Assembly: GCF_028640845.1 (NCBI RefSeq)
Contig: NC_080546.1
Location: forward strand, 16,522,020-16,586,019
Direction of reading: 5' to 3'
Source of the DNA: Ahaetulla prasina
Taxonomy: Eukaryota > Chordata > Lepidosauria > Squamata > Colubridae
DNA length: 64,000 nucleotides
The position numbers and the translations under genes are program-made. Shown here in pieces: positions 10,851-22,795 of this stretch. Under the pieces are notes generated by a model. The model was not told the origin of the DNA and did no database searches. It saw only the letters and a list, made by a program, of their open reading frames with translations. The first letter of the stretch is position 1, and each line of letters opens with the position of its first letter.

Positions 10851-11876
10851 CATGATATGGACACGAACAGGCTGTTTTGAGGAGGAGATGATGGTTTACT
10901 GTTAATGTAGCTTTTTATGAGAAGAATTGTGGTATAGCGCTGGCAGTGAGAATAGAAAGCAGAGAATCATTTTTGAAATAGTGTCGAAAACTTGCAAATA
11001 TTAGCTGAAGATTAAGTGTTACTAGAAGGGCTTTTTAAAAAATCAAACATGTTCCAGCTAGATAAAAGAGAGAAATTATAAATATGAGCATTTAAAGAGC
11101 CTTGCAACTTGATCCTATGTTTCTGCTCTGGAATTTTGGCTTTAGCCAAGTGCTGCTTACCCTAAAATGTGCTTGCCATTAACTCTATTAATGTGTTTTT
11201 CAACCCAGACTGTTGTTCAGCCCAATTTGAGGAAGGAGTTGCAAGAGTTAGATTGCTGAAAATATATCAGATTTGTGAAATATTTCAATTTGATTAACAG
11301 TTGTTATTTTAGCAGCATTGGCAAGCCATTTTGTGACGCTTCCCATCATCATGTCTGCAACCGGAAAATGACAGCCTTTCGCTTTATAAGCTGTCAAAGG
11401 ATTTAAGAAAGATACTAAAATGTGTGGTATTTTCATTTGAGTTATTCTTTTTATTTAAAATAATATTCCACAATGCTTTCAACGGTGACAGAACCTCTAA
11501 TGTACTGCATTCACGGGAAAAGTTGGGAAACATTCAGAGATGCATCTGCCTTGAAAATAGCACAGTCAAACACCAGCACAGGACATTTTGTATTATTTCA
11601 TTTCACATTACGTCGCAAACTATTTTATGATCATGTTTACGTGATAAAATGCATCGTTAAAAATTGCCAAATTTCAATTCTATGAGAGTCATGGGTCCCG
11701 GAGTTTGGACACATACTTTAAATAAGCCCATTTGAAGTACCTTGGTTTAAAAATAGTTGCCCACTTCACCAGTAAAAGTTTACGGGAACCAGAGTTTTAG
11801 TAGTATATAAATTTGCCAAGAATGAAATTAGTAGCTAGTCTTTAAGTACTGACAATGCAGTTTTTTGTGCTTGACC
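10851..11876. other. Intron stretch, no recognised element
   Basis: About one kilobase of apparently single-copy intron before exon 4. Short open frames carry no PTPN13 similarity. It could hold conserved non-coding sequence, which cannot be judged from one genome. Confidence 0.5.
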
Positions 11877-11975
11877 AGTTGGTTGGTTGGTTGGTTGGAT
11901 GGATGGATGGATGGATGATAGATGGATAGATAGATAGATAGATAGATAGATAGAGATAGAGATACAGATAGATAT
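11877..11975. repeat. Compound microsatellite (GGTT)n(GGAT)n(GATA)n
   Basis: TTGG/GGTT units grade into GGAT and then GATA units, a typical compound tetranucleotide array. No flanking transposon end is obvious. Confidence 0.95.
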
Positions 11976-12282
11976 ATATTGTAATAATACACATCCAAAC
12001 AACTTTCAATGTGAACTACTCCTTTACTTCGTCCAGATTTTGGGGTTGGCAACATGGCTTGTTTTCCTCAAGATGAAGAATAGACAGTTCTAAGCATGCT
12101 TTTCAAAGTATATATTTAGTATCTATTTGTTTATTAAGTGTATACAGGTAGTCCTTGATTTATGACCATAATTGAGTCCAAAATTTCTGTTGCTATGCGG
12201 GATAATCGTTAAGTGAGTTTTGTCCCATTTTGCAACCTTTCTTGCCACATTTGTTAAGTGAATCACTGCAGTTGATAAGTTA

Positions 12283-12977
12283 CCATATTTTTCGGAGTAT
12301 AAGATGCTCCAGAGTATAAGATGCACCTTAGTTTTTGGGGAGGAAAATAAGAAAAAATAAATTCTGCCTCTGCCTACCAGCATCCATCGGTATTCATCTG
12401 GCTAGCGTCCTGTCAGTGTGTGAGAGAATTGAGGGCTGTTTGGAAACTGAAACAGTATTTGCTGTGTGAGCAACAAGGAGACAGTTTGGAGCCTGGGCAT
12501 GGCTTAGCTCTGCAGCTCTGAGTCTGTGCTGAGCTCTAGACTAGTCTGCTGCTCAAAATTGAAACTGAAACTCCTCTCCTCTGTTTGTGTTTTGCTTGTA
12601 TTTACTACCACGTTGGAAAACCTGCTTTTGGTATTGTACATTTACTTCATGTGTTATATTATATATACAGAGAAGTTATTGAATCCTGCTGAATCAGTTA
12701 CTTGTGTGTGCTTTCTGGATGTGATTGCTGCTGCTGAGTCCTTGCAGTAAATAGCAGACTGCCTGGTCAGCTTCAGCACATTATTGCAGCCTGATTCAGC
12801 AGCTGATTGGCGGCCTCCCAAAATATCCCCAATCAGCTGTTCCAGGCTGCAGGGATTGCCACAGACCATCGTTGCCTCCATGCCTCGCATTTTTGGCTAC
12901 ATTCGGTGTATAAGAGGCACCCAAATTTTCACCCTCTTTTGGATGGGGGAGTGTGTCTTATACTCCAAAAAATATGG
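12283..12977. mobile_element. Mariner-like MITE (CCATATTTTTCGGAGTATAA), nested
   Basis: Ends CCATATTTTTCGGAGTATAA and TTATACTCCAAAAAATATGG are flanked by TA (12281-12282, 12978-12979). Comparison with uninterrupted relatives of the host MITE shows the empty site AAGTTAGTAAC, so TA is truly duplicated. The interior is palindromic near the right (CAGCTGATTGG...CCAATCAGCTG). Confidence 0.9.
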
Positions 12978-13080
12978 TAGTAACGCAGTTATTATATGAA
13001 TCTGGCTTCCCCATTGATTGTGTATGTCAGAAGATTGCAAAAGGTGATCACATGACCCAGGACTCTGTAACCAACATAAA

Positions 13081-13302
13081 TAGCAATAGCACTTAGACTT
13101 ACTGTATATACCATTTCACAGTGCTTTACAGCCCTCTCTAAGCAGTTTACAGAACCAGCCTGTTGCCCTCAACAATCTGGGTCCTCATTTTACTGACCTC
13201 GGAAGAATGCAAGGTTGAGTCAACCTTGAGCCAGTGAGAACTGAAGTGCTGGCAGCCGGCAGTCAGCAGAAGTAGCCTGCAGTAACCACTGAGCCACCAC
13301 GC
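13081..13302 (-). mobile_element. Squamate tRNA-derived SINE, nested in MITE
   Basis: It opens AGCAATAGCACTTAGACTTA, contains CCAACAATCTGGGTCCTCAT, and closes with AACCACTGAGCCACCACG, the complement of a tRNA-like head with an internal promoter. It interrupts the MITE at 12145-13480. Confidence 0.85.
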
Positions 13303-13633
13303 CACTTTATATGAACGCATTGCCAATCATCCAAATTTTGATCATGTGATCAGGGGGCTACTACTGTGATTATGTGACCATGGGGATGCTGTGTGAAAAA
13401 TGGCCACAAGTCACTGCTTTCAGTGTCATTGTAACCTCGAACTGTCACTAAAAGAATGGTTGTAAGTCAAGGACTACCAGTATGTTGGCTCCCTTCCCTA
13501 CTGACGCAACTCGGGGTGCAATATAAATTTCATTTTATAAAATGCAGTATTACAAATTTATTATAATATTATACTAAAATATGGTGTATATTACCAGCAG
13601 AGCTCTCTCTCTTGCATGTATTGTTGTTTAGTG

Positions 13634-13768
13634 CAGGGGTCTCCAACCTTGGCAACTTTAAGACTTGTGGACTTCAATTCCCAGAGTTCCTCAGCTAGCA
13701 AAGCTGGCTGAGGAATTCTGGGAGTTGAAGTCCACAACTCTTAAAATTGCCAAGGTTGGAGACACCTG
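13634..13768. mobile_element. Palindromic hAT-like MITE with 8-bp duplication
   Basis: It begins CAGGGGTCTCCAACCTTGGC and ends with the near complement GCCAAGGTTGGAGACACCTG. Nearly the whole 135 bp folds back on itself around AGCAAAGCTGGCT. The 8-bp sequence GTTTAGTG is duplicated exactly at 13626-13633 and 13769-13776. Confidence 0.93.
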
Positions 13769-13833
13769 GTTTAGTGTATTGTGGGCAAGCATTGAAGCTC
13801 TGTGAAGAGCTGGGTTCTGGTTGCTATCTAGAT

Positions 13834-14390
13834 CAGTGGTCACCAACTGGTGATCCGTGGACCACTGGTGGTCCGCGAGAAAATTTTGGTGGTCCGCAGA
13901 AAAATCTTTGCATTTTTGCATTTTTTATATTGCACTAAGTCAGGGATCTTCAAACTATGGCCCCTGGGTCGGATACGGCCTGCCAAAGCAATTAATCCTG
14001 CTTGCTGATGGGATGGGGTCTTTCAGGCATTTAGCTTGGCTGCCTGTTTAGTAGCTCCCGCTTCTCCCTCCCTCCTTGGGAGTCCAGGTGCTTCAGTCAG
14101 CGGTGCATGAAACTTTAGCTGGGCTCCTCGTGAGACAGAGTTTGCAGCGGGGGGGCAATCTAGCGCCCGGACTGGCTACAAGACAAACGTTCATTCTTGG
14201 TCATATTTGAGATTTCTAATTGCAATGGACAGCAAAGCTAGGGTTGACTCCGGGTACTTCTCTTTGCTAACAAGTGGCCACGCTAAGTGCCTGAAGGACC
14301 CCGTCCCGTCCCTAATTCATATTAGTGGTCCACGGGATTTAAAGTTATGAATTTAGTGGTCCCTGAGGTCTGAAAGGTTGGTGACCCCTG
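13834..14390. mobile_element. hAT-type element (CAGTGGTCACCAACTGG), possible nested copy
   Basis: It begins CAGTGGTCACCAACTGGTGA and ends AAAGGTTGGTGACCCCTG. Flanks ATCTAGAT and ATATAGAT agree at 7 of 8. From about 13938 a second hAT-like terminus CAGGGATCTTCAAACTATGG appears, so another element may be inserted within; its far end is unclear. Confidence 0.85.
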
Positions 14391-14469
14391 ATATAGATCT
14401 CTTCTGATTTGACAGATACTTCATTCGTTTGATGTACTGCATGCATAAACCAATTCCATCTCCTTGCAG

Positions 14470-14893
14470 AAAGAGCTTCCCTTCGGAGTCTCAGCCTCCA
14501 TCCAGACTCCGTGAAAGGATTCAACATGGGACGTGCCATCAGTACCAACAGCCTGGCCAGCAGCACGTTAAACAGACTTGCCGTCCGGCCGTCGACAGTA
14601 CAGGCGGAGATTCTCAAAAGACTCTCCTATTCGGAATTGTCCCTTTTCCAGCCTGCCCAAGGCTATTCCCGAGACAAAAACGAGAAGACGTCCTGGGAGG
14701 AACGGCCCAAAATTATGAGCAAATCTTTCCACGACTTGACCCAGAGTCAGGTGTTAGTCAGCCCCCTTCGGAAAAATTTTGTCACCCCTGGGAATTCCTC
14801 ATCACGGAAAATGGAGGGATTGATGGAGAAGATCTTTCAAACCACGGCGAAATCTGATCCCGAATCGGTGGTTGGAGGAGCAAAACTCAACAA
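14470..14893 (+). CDS. PTPN13: PTPN13 exon 4: Ser-rich FERM-PDZ1 linker
   Basis: 424 nt, phase 1 to 2. The acceptor CTCCTTGCAG completes a Glu codon across the junction (E-RASLRSLSLHPDSVKGF). The donor must be AA|GTAAGA, ending the exon at 14893. It contains NMGRAISTNSLASSTLNRLA and QAEILKRLSYSELSLFQP, highly conserved in PTPN13. The segment is predicted to be unstructured and rich in Ser/Thr, a likely phosphorylation region (inference). Its second half diverges more from the mammalian sequence I remember. Confidence 0.97.
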
Positions 14894-15128
14894 GTAAGAA
14901 ACGTTTCTAAGGGATGGATTTTAAAATGGCCGCCTTCCGGGTAGTCGCTGAAAAAGTCCATTCTGCAGAGGATATAAAGATGGCTGCTCCTAGATGTCGT
15001 ATGCATAGTTCTGAGCTTTGTGGTAGGGTTTCAAGCATTATTTTTTACTTTGGTGTAATTTTAGACTCCTTTGCTTAATATAAATTAGAAGTTGTGATAT
15101 AATTTAAGAATTTGATTAAATATAGACT

Positions 15129-15272
15129 ATAATAGCAATAGCACTTAGACTTATATACAGTTCCACAGTGTTCTACAGCCTTCTCTAAGCATTTTATAGA
15201 CTCAGCCTATTGCCCCCAACAATCTGGGTCCTCATTTTACCCACCTCGGAAGGATGGAAACCTGAGTCAATG
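15129..15272 (-). mobile_element. Squamate SINE fragment
   Basis: AGCAATAGCACTTAGACTTA through CCAACAATCTGGGTCCTCAT and GGAAGGATGGAAACCTGAGT repeats the 13081 copy, but the tRNA-like end is missing. It lies about 235 nt after exon 4. Confidence 0.8.
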
Positions 15273-15446
15273 TGGAATTAATATGATACATTCTTTTACA
15301 AATGTATTTTAACTCTATCCTAAATTTCCTTTGTCTATCATCTAGACTGGTCTTCGACTGCAATAAATCAAATAGAATTGAATTGATTTCAAGGGAATAT
15401 CTGGGGGGAAATAAATGATATGTGAGAAGAATTTCCTTGTAAAATA

Positions 15447-16087
15447 CAGGTGGTCCTCGGCTTATGACCACAATTGAGGCCAAAGTTTCTGTTGCTAAGT
15501 GATTTTTTTTTTTAATTTGAATTTATATCCCGCCCTTCTCCGAAGACTCAGGGCGGCTTACATTGTGTTAAGCAATAGTCTTCATCCATTTGTATATTAT
15601 ATACAAAGTCAACTTATTGCCTCCAACAATCTGGGTCCTCATTTTACCTACCTTATAAAGGATGGAAGGCTGAGTCAACCTTGTGCCTGGTGGGACTTGA
15701 ACTTGCAGTAATTGCAAGCAGCTGTGTTAATAACAGACTGCTTTGTCTGTTGAGCCACCAGAGGCCCTTTTTTTTTTTGCCCCATTTTATGTCCTTTCTT
15801 GTCACAATTGTAAAGTCAATCATTGCGGTTGTTAAGTTAGTAACACATTACGTGAATCTGGCTTCCCCATTGACTTTGCTTGTCAGAAGGTCACAAAGAG
15901 GGACCACATAACCCTGGGACACTGCAAACATCATAAAAATGAATCAGTTGCCAAGCATATGAATTTGGATGACTTGACCATCAGCTTGCTGCAACAGTCG
16001 TAAGTGTGAAAACGGTCATAAGTCACTTTTTTTTAGAGTGACTTTGAACGGTCGCTATATGAACTGTTGTAAATCGAAGACTACCTG
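15447..16087. mobile_element. TA-type MITE interrupted by a SINE
   Basis: Ends CAGGTGGTCCTCGGCTTATG and AATCGAAGACTACCTG are flanked by TA (15445-15446, 16088-16089). Internal family blocks continue on both sides of the SINE at 15503-15779 (GTTGCTAAGTGA ... GCCCCATTTTATG). Confidence 0.87.
15503..15779 (-). mobile_element. tRNA-derived SINE with LINE-like tail
   Basis: In antisense it starts with a T-run, then ATATCCCGCCCTTCTCCGAA, GACTCAGGGCGGCTTAC, the CCAACAATCTGGGTCCTCAT block, and a tRNA-like head with GACTTGAACTTGCAG (box B complement) before GCCACCAGAGGCCC. It is the same SINE as 31411 and 44465, in reverse. Confidence 0.87.
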
Positions 16088-16209
16088 TACTTGCAATGTG
16101 GAACCATGGTAAACATTTTTGAGGAGCCTCTCCTTGTGGAAGCGGTAGCATTTGAATATATTGTGTGTTAATGAGAAATTAATATAGATACTTTTTTTAG
16201 GAAGGACAA

Positions 16210-16715
16210 TTTATTTATTTATTTATTTTTATTTATTAATTAAACTTTTATACCGCCCTTCTCCCGAAGGACTCAGGGCGGTCTACAGCCAAGACAAAAA
16301 GCAATAAGTATACAAAGTTAAAAATCAATTTAAAATACCTATTCAATAGTGGCCGAATTAAAACTGTCAAATTGACCAACTTAAAATACCCCATATAAAA
16401 TTACAGAAGATTTAAAAATTTAAAATTTAGAAATTTAAAAAATCTAAAAAATCAGTCCAGTCCCGCTTGAATGAATAAATGAGTTTTTAATTCCCGACGG
16501 AAGGTCCGAAGGTCAGATATTTGGCGCAAACTGGGGGGAAGGTCGTTCCAGAGAGTAGGTGCTCCAACAGAGAAGGCCCTTCCCCTGGGGGCCGCCAGCC
16601 GGCATTGCTTGGCGGACGGCACCCTGAGAAGACCCTCTCTGTGAGAGCGTACGGGTCGATGGGAGGCATAAGGTAACAGCAGGCGGTCCCGTAAGTACCC
16701 GGGCCCTAATTAAAC
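16210..16715 (-). mobile_element. Non-LTR retrotransposon 3' end
   Basis: The minus strand encodes a LINE-like C-terminus: GRAFSVGAPTLWNDLPPSLR, then FRRELKTHLFIQAGLD and a stop, followed by an A/T-rich UTR and the tail GACCGCCCTGAGTCCTTCGG and an (ATTT)n run. The tail resembles that of the SINE at 31411, suggesting a LINE-SINE partnership. I cannot name the clade with certainty. Confidence 0.8.
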
Positions 16716-17244
16716 TGCAGATATTAAATACTTCTTTTATAGATATAAAAGCAGGAGTGTATAAACGGAATTAAACAGCTGGTATTGTTAGGCCAAAGGC
16801 TAGGAAAGTTTCCTTTTTAGATTCATTTTTTAGTCGTAAGTAAGACGTTAAGCACTTCTGCAGCACTATAAAACCACCCATTTGTGGCTGAAATTTTCCT
16901 GATGTAGGAACAGGAGCCACTGTGGGAAAGCAAGAACTGCATTCATATCCATTGCAGGATTCATTTTCATTCCACCATACTAAAAACTTCTTTTTTTGTG
17001 ACTGCCCCTTCGTATTATTTTTTCCATGTGCTTTGCTTCCACGCACATAAAACAAACTTATCCACATTTCACAGATCTCTGCCAGCATGTTCTTTGGTGT
17101 GAGGTATGCATTTTTAATGCCAGTTTTCTGTTTTGTGTACCATATATTAGCTTGTATCGTTGTTTTATTACATTTTCCTTCTGCTTTCTGTTTTCCTCAC
17201 TGTTTCCCCTCCCCCTCCCCTGTTTCTTCAACCATTTTTTTCAG

Positions 17245-17342
17245 TTCACACTCCCATGCAGGTTTAAATGCCAGTCTAGAAAGAAAGAAAAATGAATTTG
17301 ACTCTTCATCCGCAGAAGATGCAGGTCAGGCCTTTGTAATAG
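17245..17342 (+). CDS. PTPN13: PTPN13 exon 5: linker, donor choice uncertain
   Basis: 98 nt, phase 2 to 1. A long pyrimidine tract precedes the acceptor TTTTTTCAG (ends 17244). The product reads SHSHAGLNASLERKKNEF, DSSSAEDAGQAFVI, matching the mammalian linker. The called donor G|GTCAGC at 17343 is weak. Two other GTs keep the same phase: after 17324 (CAG|GTCAGG) and after 17369 (ATG|GTACTG, nine extra codons). Mammalian PTPN13 varies by 19 residues at this place, so real alternative splicing is plausible. Confidence 0.85.
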
Positions 17343-18036
17343 GTCAGCATTGTTTCCTTAAGTCCAATGGTACTGTGCAATTGAGATTCCTAAATGAGTT
17401 TCTAGATGGATATTAATATCTGACATGCTGTACGTTATGAATTTATTCTGAGCTATTTGGGAGAATGCTAACGTTATTTAATGATTTGTATGCTCATTAT
17501 TATTTTTTTGAAACAATGTTAATTTATTCTTTTGCCCACCTCAAGAAAAAGTAACCAATGAGAGTCGGTTAAAAGTATAAATAAAAGTATCACAGCCAGA
17601 ACCTTTATTACCGGTTCGCATCATGCCTGCGCAAAATTGTCCCTCTTTTGACATGCTCCCAACCCTAAAATGGGAAGCACTACAAAAATCTAAAATAAGA
17701 GTGTTCAAGTTTTTAAGTTTCCATGTGCTGCAGTCAAGCTTGATTCATTCATTTTGCATGTTGTGTCCTGGATAAGAATGATTCAATTTCTTAAATGTTC
17801 CTTACTTTCCTAATATAGAAAGAAGATATTTAATTTCTACGAATCCATTCTGAAAATGTCTGTAGAGTTTAGGCTTATCATTAATTCTTTTTGAATTTTT
17901 GGAAGAGTCAGAGTTTCATTCATTATATAATGAAATGAAGCTTGATTTCTGTCGCCTTACACTCTAAGAAATAAAATTTGTCTCGTATTTCGGCATTATT
18001 TTTTTAAAAAATATGTGCTGTTGCTTTGGTCCACAG

Positions 18037-18132
18037 ATGGTCTCCAAACAGAGAAGAATATACTGGTAGTGTCTTCACCAGAAAGGGAGATCAACTTGAT
18101 CAATTTGAAAAAAGATGAAAAATATGGCTTAG
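18037..18132 (+). CDS. PTPN13: PTPN13 exon 6: start of PDZ1
   Basis: 96 nt, phase 1 to 1; acceptor GGTCCACAG, strong donor GTAAGT at 18133. It encodes VVSSPEREINLINLKKDEKY and GLG, the first strand of PDZ1 and the start of its carboxylate-binding loop. The seven-kilobase intron that follows holds a full L1 insertion. Confidence 0.96.
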
Positions 18133-19046
18133 GTAAGTAGATGTTACTTTAAAGATTACATATAAATGCAGAAATCAAAAGAGCAAAAGATCACACAGTG
18201 TATTGAAAGGAGGTTTTCACTGTCAGAACTGTCCCTGAGATTTAAGTCATTAATAAAAACTTATTGTTGTAATGAGACAAAAGATATGTTTTTTTTCCTT
18301 TCAAAAGAAGTTGATGTTTATGTACAGTATGTATGTAATTTGCCCAATCTGACTGACTCTGGATGGTGTGCACAAGGAAACTTGAGACAAAATCATCTTG
18401 ATAAATAAAAAATGTAGTAACATCATAAGAATTATAGTACACTAGTTCAAAATTAGTCCAAATTAAAAAGCACTTATGAATTGAGCCTGGGAGCATTCTA
18501 GGGATCAGTGAAGCAAACTCAAAGTAGATGGAAATATCCATAATATCCAGTTTGCTCAAATAGCTGCATTTTGTTTCTTTGTTTAGATGTATTTTTCATC
18601 ACATCATAAACAGAGTCTTGGTAGCTCATTAAAAAAGACAATAACATCCCAAATGATAAAAAAATACTCTACATACAGACCCAAAAAATTGCATCAGTGC
18701 CCAAACACCACCCAAAAATGTCCCTCTTCAGCTGCTTCCAGAAGGCCAATAATGTTGGAGTTAATCAACCCTCCGTGAGAGATCCATTTCAGAGGTCTGG
18801 CCCCAATATAGAAAAATGGTGCCCCCAGGCCTCACTTCTGCTTCGATCACACAATCAAAGCAGTAGGTTTGAGTCCAGTGGAGAGATACAGTTGTACATT
18901 TTGTAACAGCTAAAGCTTCCAAGTTAACTTTTTTTTATTATTATTATTATAATTTTAAACGTTACAAACAAAAAAGAAAATACATTTTCCACCCTTGTGC
19001 TATACATAAAAAAAAAAAAGGAAGATTTGGGTCTTCGGATATATCC

Positions 19047-19914
19047 TCATGATTGCCAAAATCCACGTTCTCGAGGTACAGGTACCGAAGCGTCCAATGT
19101 TCCAAGCGCATAGTCCACGAATGGTTTCCAAGTCTTCCAGAAAATATCTTCTTTATACACACCACTTCTAATTTTAATATCACATGTCATTTTATCATTT
19201 AAAGCTAATTTCCACATTTCAGAATTCCACTCTTCTATTCTAAAAATCACATCTAGTTTCCAATATCTAGCTATTATAATTCTACCTATTATAATCATAA
19301 TTCTAATCAATTCTTTTTCATATTTTGTTAATTCTATTTCCTTAATTACCAACAATAATATAGTTTCCACTCTCAATGTTATTACTTTCCCCATCATTTC
19401 AAATATCATTTTCTCAATTGTTGCCAAAACTTTTAACCTTATCACATTTATACCACATATGTTCATAAGTCCCCAATTCCATCTCACATCTCCAACATTT
19501 TTTACTAATTTTTTTATCCATTTGTGACAATCTTACTGGAGTCAAATACCATTTCCAAACAACTTTATAATTATGCTCTTTAATCCTTATAGATAAGGTT
19601 CTCATAATTCTACTATTCCAATTCACATTCCAATCTGACTCTGGTATTTCAATATTAAGATCTTTTTCCCAATTTGTCCTCATCACTCTTTGTAATTTTT
19701 CATCAGAGTTTATAATCTTATAAACCCTACTAACGAGTCCCTTTAGCCCAATTTCATCTTTCATAATCCGAGATACTAAATATTCAAATTCAGTTTCACA
19801 TCTATTTATCGAATAATTTTCCTTAATTTTTTGTCCATTTTCTATCTGTATTTTTTCAAACCAACTTAACCCTAATTTTTCAATAATTTCTTTATTCCTC
19901 CTTTCATTTTCCAT
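19047..19914 (-). pseudogene. L1 ORF2 C-terminal domain
   Basis: Two overlapping frames encode the ORF2 tail, with SQMDKKISKKCWRCEMELGT followed by YEHMWYKCDKV, the Cys-x2-Cys-x7-His-x4-Cys knuckle found at the C-terminus of L1 proteins. The break between frames lies near 19450. Confidence 0.88.
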
Positions 19915-19977
19915 AACTTTTATTCAATCTCTAATAATTTCTATATTTTCCTCTTTAATCACTTCATTACGTTTTAT

Positions 19978-21905
19978 ATTATTTTTAATTGGCCAAATTC
20001 CAGTTGTCTCCCCCAAAAAGATTATATCCGGAATTAAAATTTTAACAAATTTATTCCACATTTTACTTAATCCTTTAACCAATAACTTCTAATTACACAT
20101 TTTAAATTTGCTTTATCTAAAAACCACCTTGATCCAAATTTCTCTATATCCCTTAACTCTAAGTCTCTCCAATAGTTATCTTCACCTTTAAGTATTTTTA
20201 CCACTATCCGGATACCATATGCACAGTAATAATTAAATAATTTGGGGATTCCTAATCCACCTTCCTTTTGATTTTGATACCACATTTTCTTCACTAATCT
20301 AGGTCTTTTCCACCATTGCAAAATTTGTCCAATTTTTCTGATATCCTTCAATATCCTTCTCTGTCAAATTTAGCGGTAGCATCTCGAATAAAAAGTTAAA
20401 CTTGGGCAGCAACATCATCTTACACATTGCAATTCTACCAAACCAAGACAACTTTAACATTTTATATTTATCTATCTTCTTCTCAATTTCATTAATCACC
20501 ACATCATAATTAAGTTTTTTCAATTCTTTAACCTTCAGTGAAAGCACTATACCCAAATATTTCAATGTATTTTAATCCTTATCCCAAATTGCTCTTGCAT
20601 ATTCTCACACTCATTACCATTACTATCCATCAATAATTCTGACTTTGACCAATTTACTTTCAGACCTGTCATTTCCTCAAATTCTTTCAAATGCTTATAT
20701 ATCTTTTTCAGGTCTTTCTCTACATTTTTCAAAATAATTAAAGTATCATCCGCATACAAATTTATCTTATACCCCTTATATCCTTCTAATTCTTCATCTT
20801 TTTCTATCATTTTTGTCAAGATTTCCATAGCCAATAAAAATAATGTTGGGGACAAGGGACATCCTTGTCTCGTACCTGCTTCTAATTTTATCTCTTCAGT
20901 TAATATTCCATTCACCTTCACTCTTGCACTACTTTTTTGATATTATTTTTAATTGGCCAAATTCCAGTTGTCTCCCCAAAAGATTATATCCGAATTAAAA
21001 TTTTAACAAATTTATTCCACATTTTACTTAATCCTTTAACCAATAACTTCTAATTACACATTTTAAGTTTGCTTTATCTAAAAACCACCTTGATCCAAAT
21101 TTCTCTATATCCCTTAACTCTAAGTCTCTCCAATAGTTATCTTCACCTTTAAGTATTTTTACCACTATCCGGATACCATATGCACAGTAATAATTAAATA
21201 ATTTGGGGATTCCTAATCCACCTTCCTTTTGATTTTGATACCACATTTTCTTCACTAATCTAGGTCTTTTCCCACCATTGCAAAATTTGTCCAATTTTTT
21301 CTGATATCCTTCAATATCTTTCTCTGTCAAATTTAATGGTAGCATCTCGAATAAAAAGTTAAACTTGGGCAGCAACATCATCTTACATATTGCAATTCTA
21401 CCAAACCAAGACAACTTTAACATTTTATATTTATCTATCTTCTCAATTTCATTCATCACCACATCATAATTAAGTTTTTTCAATTCTTTAACCTTGAGTG
21501 AGAGCACTATGCCCAAATATTTCAATGTATTTTTAATCCTTATCCCAAATTGCTCTTGCATATTCTCGCGCTCATTACCATTACTATCCATCAATAATTC
21601 TGATTTTGACCAATTTACTTTCAGACCTGTCATTTCCTCAAATTCTTTCAAATGCTTATATATCTTTTTCAGGTCTTTCTCTATATTTTTTCAAAATAAT
21701 TAAAGTATCATCCGATACAAATTTATCTTATACCCTTATATCCTTCTAATTCTTCATCTTTTCTATCATTTTGTCAATATTTCCATAGCCAATAAAAATA
21801 ATGTTGGGGACAAGGGACATCCTTGTCTCGTACCTGCTTCTAATTTTATCTCTTCAGTTAATATTCCATTCACCTTCACTCTTGCACTGCTTTTTTGATA
21901 CAATT
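19978..21905 (-). repeat. ~964-bp tandem duplication inside the L1
   Basis: TTTTAATTGGCCAAATTCCA occurs at about 19985 and again 964 bp later, and the two segments stay nearly identical to CTTCACTCTTGCACT near 20930 and 21890. The junction at about 20941 joins CTTTTTTGATA to TTATTTTTAATTGG with a short ATA microhomology. Each copy covers the RT palm with YADD and the following thumb region. Small indels differ between copies. Confidence 0.93.
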
Positions 21906-22719
21906 TTGAAATAACATGTATAAACTTATTACCAAAGCCTAAAGCCTCCACAATTACTTTAATAGTTTCCCATTGTACGGAATCAAAAGCTTTAAAAATA
22001 TCCAATGATACTATACCAATTTTATCACCGTTATGTTCAGCTACATCTATAATATTTAATACTCTTCTAACGATATCACTCATGTATCTACCCTTCACAA
22101 AACCTACTTGATTGTAACTTATATATCTATCTATAAATCTATTTAATCTATTACTTATAATAGCAGTAAATATCTTTGCATCCTGATTAATTAAAGAAAT
22201 GGGCCGATAGGACTCAATCCTTTCTAAATCTTTATCTGGCTTAGGAATTAGGGATATCACCGTTCTATTCCATGACGAAGGTACTTCTCCACCATGTAAT
22301 ATTCCATTAAATAATTTTTGCAATCTTGGTATTATTAATTCTTTAAATTCTTTATAAAACTCAACAGGTAATCCATCCTCACCTGGAGCTTTCCCTAATT
22401 TTATTTTTTGTATAACTCCATTAATCTCATCTTGTGTTATATCTTCTTCCATCAATTCCTTATATGTTTGATCAATTTTCACCACATATTTTTCTAAATA
22501 ACTTTGCAATTTTCCCCGATTAACTGGTTTCTTTGAATATAGATTCTGAAAAAAATTTCTAACCACTTCACATTTCTCTAATTTTTTATAACATCTTATA
22601 CCTCTATCATCTATCAAAGCTCCAATTTCTCTCTTCTCTCTTTTATTTTTCGCCATCTTTGCCAATAATTTAGAATTTCTATTACTAAATTCAAAAAAAT
22701 TCCTATTTAAATATCTCAA
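21766..22719 (-). pseudogene. L1 ORF2 reverse transcriptase, N-terminal and palm
   Basis: 317 open codons hold RT motifs in order: SYRPISLINQDAKIFTAIIS, SLDIFKAFDSV (first catalytic Asp) and AGTRQGCPLSPTLFLLA. The YADDTLIIL motif (catalytic Asp pair) follows in the broken continuation and is intact in the duplicated copy near 20740-20760. Motif spelling is L1-like, not CR1- or RTE-like. Confidence 0.93.
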
Positions 22720-22795
22720 ATTTCTTTTACCAACTCTGTATCCTCTTCTATCATTTTATTTCTTAACATATTAAGCTCCTGAAGAATTTTTTTCT

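Larger units (their letters stand above)
12145..13480. mobile_element. TA-type MITE split by two later insertions
   Basis: Outer ends CAGGTAGTCCTTGATTTATG and CATAAATC-like GTAAGTCAAGGACTACCAG are flanked by TA (12143-12144, 13481-13482). Without its inserts the element would be about 415 bp, as at 35038. A mariner-like MITE (12283-12977) interrupts the AAGTTAGTAAC block and a SINE (13081-13302) interrupts the CATAAATATGA block. Confidence 0.85.
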
